The notes under the pieces are model-generated. The model did not search any database. It had not been told where the DNA came from and saw only the letters and a list, made by a program, of their open reading frames with translations. Of a stretch of 19,136 bases of DNA, positions 13,468-19,136 are shown in pieces. The stretch is from Actinomycetota bacterium (lineage in GTDB: Bacteria; Actinomycetota; Acidimicrobiia; Acidimicrobiales; Microtrichaceae): contig WLLG01000012.1 in assembly GCA_009700815.1 (NCBI GenBank), positions 1-19,136 on the forward strand, written 5' to 3'. Position 1 is the first letter of the stretch. The number at the start of each line of letters is the position of its first letter. A program made the translations under genes and the position numbers.

Positions 13468-15459
13468 ATGAAACAGCAGATTCAAGCCTCTGTAGAACTT
13501 GCTACTACTTGGCTTTTTGCTGAGCAGAAGGCCTCGGGGGAGTTCCCTTCCTACGCAAGTTCCCTGCTCGAGGCGCCGAACTGGCAGCCCGACAGTGTGA
13601 ACTTTGTGACTGCGCTGACCTCACTTGCACTACAGGGTCTTGACCTACCTGCTGCCGTAGCTATGCAGGAGCGTGCTGCGCAGTACTTACTCGGCGAACG
13701 TGAAGGGGCTGGACTGTGGCGCTATTGGGCTAAGGCTGCTGAACTCCATGACTACACCCCGCCCGATGCGGATGACACCGCATGTTGTTCGCTCGCAGTA
13801 GGAAGTTCCGCAGGAACTGCAAACCAAAGAGTCCTCTTGGCTAATCGCGACCCGCAAGGAAGGTTCTATACCTGGATGCTTCCGCGGCCCGAGGTCCGCA
13901 GCTTGGCGTACCGCTGGCAACTGCGCTCGGAGCGGTCCACGAGCACTCGCTCTAGACGGGTTGAGCTTTGGCAGAACTCCGAGGCGAGTCCATCGGACGT
14001 TGACGTAACGGTGAATGCAAATGTCATCCGCTACCTCGGGCCAAATCTTGCCCCAGCTTCTGCTATCGAGTGGGTGGCATCTGTCGTTGAAGAAGGCACT
14101 GAAGTCGAAGAGGATCACTGGTATCGAAGTCGAACCAGCCTCTATCGGAGTATTGCGGTTTCCGCCCGGGAGGGAATCGAGCGCTTCGCAGGGTTGCGAA
14201 GCCTGATTATTTCGCGGCTTGTTGACATGGCAGCCGCTGATGAATTCCGTAGCGATCTTGAACTCGCAGACGCATTACGAGTGCTCAGGCTCTTTGACGC
14301 AGCGCGACAAGATTGTGCGAACCTTGCCGAGATGTTGTTGCAGCGGCAACTTCCCGAGGGGTGTTGGGAGCGAGCTGTCTGTTACTTCGGCGGACCTCAA
14401 GAGAGTTTCGGCTGGGCTTCAGAGGCACTCTGCACTGCCACTGCGATCGGAGCCCTCCACGAAATCGATCTTGGCAGTTTTGGAAACGTTGCCGTCAGGC
14501 CGTTATCCGAAATCCCTGTGAAGGGTGCGAAGGTGGTACCTGCTCCACTCCGAGAGATCGTTGGAGTCAAGGACCCCGCAGTGGCCCAAGCGTTAGCACG
14601 AGACGGCTTTGTCCGTCTTGGAGTGGTGCTCTCAGAAGAGGAAGTAGCACGCGGGCAAGAAATTTTTGCCGAAGCGGCGAGGCGGATGAATCACCCGATC
14701 GGGGACGCCTGGTTTCACACCATCTTGATCCCTGAAGAGGATGTGCGCACGTTCATAAACGAGGAATTGGAAGTGCTGCTAGCTCCGAAGATTGCTGAGG
14801 TCATTGACCAAGAACAGCTTGAACTCATGCGTCTCGACTTCTCTGTTAAGCCACCTTCAACGCTAGATGAACCGGGTCCTCATCAGGATTACGCGATAGT
14901 TGACGAGCGGATAGCGACGAGTATCTACGCCTGGATTCCTCTTGTGGACATGGATGAATTCAACGGCACGTTGCATGTGGTTCCGGGATCTCATCGCTAC
15001 ACGAACTTGATTCGGTCCCTACATGTCCCTTCTACCTTTAACGAGGTTCTGAACTCCGTCCGAGCGGCAGGTTTGCGCTTTGATTGTGTAGCGGGGGAAC
15101 TCATCTTGATGGTGTCGGGGATCATCCACTACTCGCCTCATAACAGTTCCGACCAGGTCCGCCTTGCCGCCCACGGGATCCTTGCTCCCTCCAAGATTCC
15201 CCTACAGTTCTATTTTGCCGACGATCAAACCCCTGAGGGCAAGGTGGAATGCTACGAGTTTGATCTTGAGGGCTACGTTCACCAACTCCATCAAGGCCGG
15301 CCAGACCCAAGTGTCAAGCCGACCCAAATCGTTGATCGGCCCCCGCAGAGCATGACTCCGGCAAGGTTCTTTGCTGGACGGGAGGCTACGAAAGACGCTC
15401 AAGGGCAATATTCTTCTGGATCAGAGGCCCGGAGCGCTTCTGAACTGACGGAGCAGTAG
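13468..15459 (+). CDS. Fusion of an alpha-toroid terpene-cyclase-like domain and a PhyH dioxygenase (paralogue 5)
   Basis: The protein has 663 residues from ATG 13468, which follows AGGGGG (13455-13460); an in-frame ATG at 13441 lacks such a site. Residues about 1-350 are helical and resemble the prenyltransferase/squalene-cyclase toroid fold: repeated W/G-containing helices (GLWRYW, GRFYTW, EGCWERA) and PPDADDTACC, whose D100-A-D102-D103 fits the DxDD acid motif of class II terpene cyclases. At about 350 residues it is much shorter than squalene-hopene cyclase, so cyclase activity is not assured. Residues about 365-630 are a PhyH domain with H472 and D474 (GPHQDYAIVDE), H554 (IIHYSPHN) and R565, all intact. 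A cyclase-like or prenyl-binding domain joined to an oxygenase suggests a hydrophobic, perhaps isoprenoid, substrate. The stop codon TAG is shared with the -10 hexamer of the next gene. Confidence 0.87.
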   Translation: MKQQIQASVELATTWLFAEQKASGEFPSYASSLLEAPNWQPDSVNFVTALTSLALQGLDLPAAVAMQERAAQYLLGEREGAGLWRYWAKAAELHDYTPPDADDTACCSLAVGSSAGTANQRVLLANRDPQGRFYTWMLPRPEVRSLAYRWQLRSERSTSTRSRRVELWQNSEASPSDVDVTVNANVIRYLGPNLAPASAIEWVASVVEEGTEVEEDHWYRSRTSLYRSIAVSAREGIERFAGLRSLIISRLVDMAAADEFRSDLELADALRVLRLFDAARQDCANLAEMLLQRQLPEGCWERAVCYFGGPQESFGWASEALCTATAIGALHEIDLGSFGNVAVRPLSEIPVKGAKVVPAPLREIVGVKDPAVAQALARDGFVRLGVVLSEEEVARGQEIFAEAARRMNHPIGDAWFHTILIPEEDVRTFINEELEVLLAPKIAEVIDQEQLELMRLDFSVKPPSTLDEPGPHQDYAIVDERIATSIYAWIPLVDMDEFNGTLHVVPGSHRYTNLIRSLHVPSTFNEVLNSVRAAGLRFDCVAGELILMVSGIIHYSPHNSSDQVRLAAHGILAPSKIPLQFYFADDQTPEGKVECYEFDLEGYVHQLHQGRPDPSVKPTQIVDRPPQSMTPARFFAGREATKDAQGQYSSGSEARSASELTEQ

Positions 15460-15462
15460 AAT
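15457..15462 (+). promoter_or_regulatory. Candidate -10 overlapping the upstream stop codon, for a leaderless SGNH transcript
   Basis: TAGAAT begins with the TAG stop of the toroid/PhyH gene and is followed by six bases (CTAAAC) and GTG at 15469. This is the spacing expected if transcription starts on the first base of the start codon. There is no ribosome binding site before 15469, as expected for leaderless translation. Confidence 0.5.
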
Positions 15463-15468
15463 CTAAAC

Positions 15469-17409
15469 GTGGGGACGAGGTCTGACCGTGGGGTGAGCAC
15501 AACTTCGGGTGGCGTTGCGAACCCGTTGTTGTTCGCTGCAGTGCTCCTTGTTGGCTGTGGCGCTGCAGTTGCTCGAATCGGATTCGGTTCCTTACAAGAT
15601 CTTGCACGGGCAGCAGCGCTGCTCCTGTTGAGCATGCTCGTCATCTGCCTACTGCAGCAGGGCAGCCTGCGAGTTCACCGACTGCGCTCGTTGCTCGCCA
15701 TAGGCCTTGCTGCGGTACTAGGGGTGGCGGCTCTGCGATTCGGGTTCGTGTACCCGTTTGCGGTGGTTGTTCTGGGAACGATCCTCGCGTATGGAACCTT
15801 CATTCGTTGGTCCCTGCCAGTGCAGTGGCCGCAACGACAAGCGGTTGTAGCCGGCCTAGCCCTTGGACCGCTGCTTGCATCGATGTTGCTGTGGTACCGG
15901 GCGCCCTCGTTGCTCACGTTTTTGTTGCTAGGTGCACTGACTGCAGGACTACTCGAAATGTACGCGCGGGCTCACCGTACGGCGCATCTGATTGATTCAG
16001 GGGTTGCACGAGCGGCGCGCTTCGTCGGCCAAGCAGTCACAGCGATTTTGGGTAGCGCAATCATGATATTTGTGGTCATCCCACTGAGCTGGATCTCGCG
16101 CCTCTTTGGCTATTCTCCGCTCGATGGAGGCTGGGCGACCCGAAGTTCTGCCTGGGTTGATCTACAAACAGAGAACCGTGGGCGTTCTAATGGTGGCCCT
16201 GAGCACGCTCAAAGCATGGCCATGCGGGAGCCGAGGCCGACAAGGAGCGTCCGCAGGCGAGGCCATCTGAGGCTGCTAGTTCCGACGTTGGCCCTCGTTG
16301 TGGTCGCTTTACTCATGGGTGTTGGGCCAGTGAAGCTGTCACGAACCAACTCGGATCAGGAGGTTGCAACCCAGCAGGACCGACCGAGCACGTTCACCCG
16401 CCCGTTCGAGCAGGATCCGGCATTCAAAGATGCACCTTGGGCGCAGAACCTGCGGGTCAATTTGCTGGACGCGTGGAACAACTTGGAGTTCAACGCTGCA
16501 GTTGGAGGCTGGAGGATCAAGGATGTGGCATCGAAGTACATAAACGTTCGCGACGGGGAACGAGCCAGCACTCAGCCAGACCCAGCCTTGGGTGAGCCGA
16601 TTGTCATCTGGTTCTTTGGCGGATCTGCGGCATTTGGTGCCGGACAGCGAGACGAACACACCATTCCCTCTGAATTGGTCAAGCTGGCGCAAGACCAGGG
16701 CGTCGCCTTAGAAATCCATAACTTTGCCGTGCCCGCAACCGTGAACTGGCAGTCAGCAATGCTTCTGATTGCGCAACTTGAGGCAGGAGAGAAACCCGAC
16801 CTCATTGTGATCTACGACGGCGCAAATGATGTTTCACTCCAAGGGGTACTTGCTGCACAAGGGAAAGGTGCTTCGACTCGGCCCGCATCACTCATCGACG
16901 GCGAGCTCGATGCAGTCCTGAGCAAGCGTGCTAACGCTAAAGCCGAGCGCGACTCCGCCCCCAGCCAAACACTGCTGCCTCCTAGCAAGACTCGCACCCC
17001 CGATAAAGAACTCACTCCAGCCGCTTCAGGCCAGGCGGTTCTCACTCGTTATGGCAAGGGAATCGAAGTCATACGTAAGTTCTCGGAGCTGTCCTCGGTG
17101 CCCGTGCTCATCTTTTGGCAGCCAGATATTCGCGCAAAGCAACCGCAGTCTGCAGCTGACACAGAGACTCTTGCAGCAGTCAAAGTCACCGGGGACTCGG
17201 TTAAAATCTGGACCCAGACCTCGGACGTCGTTCGTGCCGGTTTGGGCGCCCTCGGTGTGACCGACCTATCAGGTGTCTTTGATGGTCAAACTGAACCGAT
17301 CTACTGGGACACGGTTCATACCAACGAACTTGGTTCAAAGATTGTCGCCGAGCGGATGCTCAAGGAGTTACAGCCGACTCTGCAAGACCTTCAGAACAGT
17401 CGGGGATAG
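15469..17409 (+). CDS. Polytopic membrane protein with C-terminal SGNH hydrolase domain, SxtJ-like N-terminal part
   Basis: The protein has 646 residues. The first 290 carry about seven hydrophobic segments (for example around 17-35, 47-63, 75-110, 125-160, 187-208 and 267-287). The stretch VVIPLSWISRLFGYSPLDGG (202-221), followed by SSAW, resembles the end of SxtJ-type small membrane proteins found beside carbamoyltransferases. After a linker, residues about 375-640 form an SGNH/GDSL-type domain: block I FFGGSAAFG with nucleophile S386, block III YDGAND with N453, and the Asp/His block WDTVHTN with D614 and H617. Such domains remove or transfer acyl groups, often on surface glycans; here it would face outward. 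Start GTG 15469 fits a leaderless mRNA; GTG 15493 is a possible alternative. It converges on the carbamoyltransferase gene with a 14-nt gap. Fold is confident, substrate unknown. Confidence 0.83.
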   Translation: MGTRSDRGVSTTSGGVANPLLFAAVLLVGCGAAVARIGFGSLQDLARAAALLLLSMLVICLLQQGSLRVHRLRSLLAIGLAAVLGVAALRFGFVYPFAVVVLGTILAYGTFIRWSLPVQWPQRQAVVAGLALGPLLASMLLWYRAPSLLTFLLLGALTAGLLEMYARAHRTAHLIDSGVARAARFVGQAVTAILGSAIMIFVVIPLSWISRLFGYSPLDGGWATRSSAWVDLQTENRGRSNGGPEHAQSMAMREPRPTRSVRRRGHLRLLVPTLALVVVALLMGVGPVKLSRTNSDQEVATQQDRPSTFTRPFEQDPAFKDAPWAQNLRVNLLDAWNNLEFNAAVGGWRIKDVASKYINVRDGERASTQPDPALGEPIVIWFFGGSAAFGAGQRDEHTIPSELVKLAQDQGVALEIHNFAVPATVNWQSAMLLIAQLEAGEKPDLIVIYDGANDVSLQGVLAAQGKGASTRPASLIDGELDAVLSKRANAKAERDSAPSQTLLPPSKTRTPDKELTPAASGQAVLTRYGKGIEVIRKFSELSSVPVLIFWQPDIRAKQPQSAADTETLAAVKVTGDSVKIWTQTSDVVRAGLGALGVTDLSGVFDGQTEPIYWDTVHTNELGSKIVAERMLKELQPTLQDLQNSRG

Positions 17410-17423
17410 ACGACAAAGCTTGC

Positions 17424-19136
17424 TCAGTCTGCGACCAGTTTTGCGCGAAGCCCCGTCCAATCCGGCTGCTCCTTCTTATTGAAGAGGCAGTCATCAATCA
17501 GTAGCCAGTCCATCTGCGTGGTCATAAAACAGCGGTAGGCATCTTCGGCAGTGGCCACGATTGGCTCGCCTCGAACGTTGAACGAGGTATTGACTAGGAC
17601 GGGGCACCCAGTCAGTTGTTCAAAGGCGCTCAAAATATTGTGGAGTTGCGGATTGCGTTGAGCATCAACAGTCTGGATTCTCGCAGTGCCGTCTACGTGA
17701 GTGACGGCCGGTAAAGGTGAGTCAACTTGGTCGAGACGTTCAGACAGGTCAATCTGATCTGAGGGTGTCGGATTGGTTGTTCCCTGGCTTGTTGGTAAGA
17801 GCGCACCACGCACGGGAGCGACAAAGGACATATAGGGCGAGGGTCCGTCTAGCTCGAAGAACTCGTTTGATCGTTCCTCAAGGACAATCGGTGCAAATGG
17901 TCTGAAGGATTCGCGATTCTTGATGCTCAGATTGAGACGGCGTTGCATGCCAGGGGATCGTGGGTCAGCCAGAATCGATCGATTACCAAGAGCGCGAGGA
18001 CCAAACTCCATACGCCCTGAGCACAGGCCAAGAATTACCCCATCAGCGAGCAGTGCAGCCACACGAGTTGCGAGTTCAGTCGAGTCGGTTAGTTGCTCAC
18101 ATGGCCGCCCAAGCGCGGGGAAAGTCTCACTGGGGCTCGCACTTGCCGGTAGCGGGCCGAGCAGCGACCCCATCATGGAGTCTTTACCTGCCGGGTCCTC
18201 TCGCTCGCCGCCGCAGACTTCATGCCAGGCCCAGAGGGCGCAACCAAGAGCCGATCCAGCATCTCCCGCTGCGGGCTGCACCCAGATCTGTTCAAAGGGA
18301 CCTTCACGAAGAAGTCGCCCGTTCGCTACACAATTGAGCGCTACGCCGCCGCCAAGCACGGCCTGGTTTGAGCCGGTGAGCTTGTGTGCGTGTTTGGCAA
18401 CCCGCAGGACCACCTCTTCGAGTACCACCTGAATTGAGCGCGCGAGGTCGCATTCCCTGCGTGTAATCGGGGCCTCAGGTTGTCGAGGAGGTCCGTCAAA
18501 GAGTTGATCGAACTTCCTGCTCGTCATGCGTTTCCCTGCCAGATAGTCGAAGTAGTCCAAGTTGACGGTAAAGGAACCGTCTTCTCGTAGGTCGAGGACC
18601 TGATTCAGGATTCGTTCGACGTATCGGGGTTCGCCAAAAGGAGCGAGTCCCATCAACTTGTACTCACCACTGTTGACGCCAAAGCCGCAGGCAGAAGTGA
18701 ACGCTGAATACAACAGACCGAGCGAAGAGGGAAACCGCATTTCTTGCAGCAGGTCAATATTCGATCCGCTACCGAAGCCGATTGAGGATGTGGCCCACTC
18801 TCCGACTCCATCAAATGTGAGCACTGCGGCGGAGTCGAAAGGCGAGGGGTAGAAGGCTGCAGAGGCGTGGCTCATATGGTGCTCAGCGAAAAGTGTTTGC
18901 CGAGCAGGGGCGAAACCCAGTTGTTTGAGGGCCCGATCTATCCCGTATGAGACCCAGAGCTTTCGGCGCAGCGATTCTTCCATTGCACGAGGAAACGTTC
19001 TGATGCCCTTGGTCCCAATTGCGCTAAAGGTCTTGAGCACCCGAACAAAAGAACTCAGCGGCTTCTCGTAATAGGCCACGGTGATTGAGCTGCCGCTCGG
19101 TACTTTTCCCTCTTGTAGGCAGTACTCAATTGCCTG
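17424..19136 (-). CDS. Carbamoyltransferase of the NodU/CmcH family, 5' truncated by window edge
   Basis: The frame stays open past an internal GTG at 19079 to the right edge (QAIEYCLQEGKVPSG leads into VAYYEKPL), so the visible 570 residues lack probably 40-50 N-terminal residues. Signatures of the family are present: HHMSHASAAFYPSPF, AVLTFDGVGEWATS and GEYKLMGLAPFGEP in the Kae1-like domain; GGVALNCVANG; then FGPRALGNRSIL and VNTSFNVRGEPIV in the C-terminal domain. These enzymes use carbamoyl phosphate and ATP, through carbamoyl-adenylate, to carbamoylate a hydroxyl on a sugar, antibiotic or alkaloid (NodU, CmcH and SxtI are known examples). Its neighbour has an SxtJ-like membrane part, matching a known pairing. 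It likely carbamoylates the product of this locus, perhaps at a hydroxyl made by a PhyH enzyme. Confidence 0.93.
   Translation of the reverse strand, partial: QAIEYCLQEGKVPSGSSITVAYYEKPLSSFVRVLKTFSAIGTKGIRTFPRAMEESLRRKLWVSYGIDRALKQLGFAPARQTLFAEHHMSHASAAFYPSPFDSAAVLTFDGVGEWATSSIGFGSGSNIDLLQEMRFPSSLGLLYSAFTSACGFGVNSGEYKLMGLAPFGEPRYVERILNQVLDLREDGSFTVNLDYFDYLAGKRMTSRKFDQLFDGPPRQPEAPITRRECDLARSIQVVLEEVVLRVAKHAHKLTGSNQAVLGGGVALNCVANGRLLREGPFEQIWVQPAAGDAGSALGCALWAWHEVCGGEREDPAGKDSMMGSLLGPLPASASPSETFPALGRPCEQLTDSTELATRVAALLADGVILGLCSGRMEFGPRALGNRSILADPRSPGMQRRLNLSIKNRESFRPFAPIVLEERSNEFFELDGPSPYMSFVAPVRGALLPTSQGTTNPTPSDQIDLSERLDQVDSPLPAVTHVDGTARIQTVDAQRNPQLHNILSAFEQLTGCPVLVNTSFNVRGEPIVATAEDAYRCFMTTQMDWLLIDDCLFNKKEQPDWTGLRAKLVAD

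Noticed and set aside
14313..14735. Plus-strand 140-codon frame inside the toroid/PhyH gene
   Set aside because: It is an out-of-frame, Arg/Cys/Ser-rich translation nested in a well-supported gene.
17920..18432. Plus-strand open frame of about 170 codons opposite the carbamoyltransferase
   Set aside because: It is antisense to conserved carbamoyltransferase motifs, with low-complexity Arg/Ser/Pro composition and no ribosome binding site.
1..19136. tRNA, rRNA, CRISPR arrays, insertion sequences or phage genes
   Set aside because: No cloverleaf-like segments, regular short repeat arrays, transposase motifs or integrase motifs were recognised in any part of the window.

Overview
The window looks like a chromosomal biosynthesis and export locus from a high-GC Gram-positive bacterium, most likely an Actinomycetota member. 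The support is circumstantial: mid-to-high G+C by eye, GTG starts, promoter -10 hexamers of the TAGAAT/TACAAT type, two genes that look leaderless, and a Wzm/Wzt-type exporter without lipopolysaccharide genes. I see no rRNA, tRNA, CRISPR array, insertion sequence or phage gene. The window opens inside a radical SAM gene and closes inside a carbamoyltransferase gene, so the locus continues on both sides.

Layout. Positions 1-5014 are a minus-strand operon read asparagine synthase -> UbiA/glycosyltransferase fusion -> radical SAM protein, with both junctions being 4-nt ATGA overlaps. A divergent spacer (5015-5213) leads to plus-strand genes for a PhyH-family Fe(II)/2-oxoglutarate (2OG) dioxygenase and a Wzm/Wzt-like ABC exporter (6243-8283). 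From 8296 to 13304 single genes alternate strand: PhyH (minus), PhyH (plus), a membrane-anchored or secreted protein of unknown function (minus), PhyH (plus), and a WelO5-like Fe/2OG enzyme (minus). Then come a toroid-cyclase-like/PhyH fusion (13468-15459, plus), a polytopic SGNH-hydrolase protein (15469-17409, plus) and a NodU/CmcH-type carbamoyltransferase (17424 to the right edge, minus). Convergent gene pairs are separated by only 12-15 nt and no spacer exceeds about 270 nt.

How the genes may work together. Six Fe/2OG enzymes occur in about 10 kb: five PhyH domains and one WelO5-like protein. They sit among genes for amidation (asparagine synthase), carbamoylation, prenyl or polyprenyl transfer with glycosyl transfer (UbiA/GT), radical chemistry, possible ester chemistry (SGNH) and export (Wzm/Wzt). 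This is the gene content expected for a heavily tailored glycan, glycolipid or meroterpenoid-like product moved across the membrane. The strongest single signal is the WelO5-like protein, whose iron-binding motif reads His-Thr-Ala instead of His-x-Asp. That is the hallmark of Fe/2OG aliphatic halogenases, so the product may be chlorinated. One PhyH paralogue also has a changed facial triad (His-Gln-Asn). The product itself cannot be named from this window.
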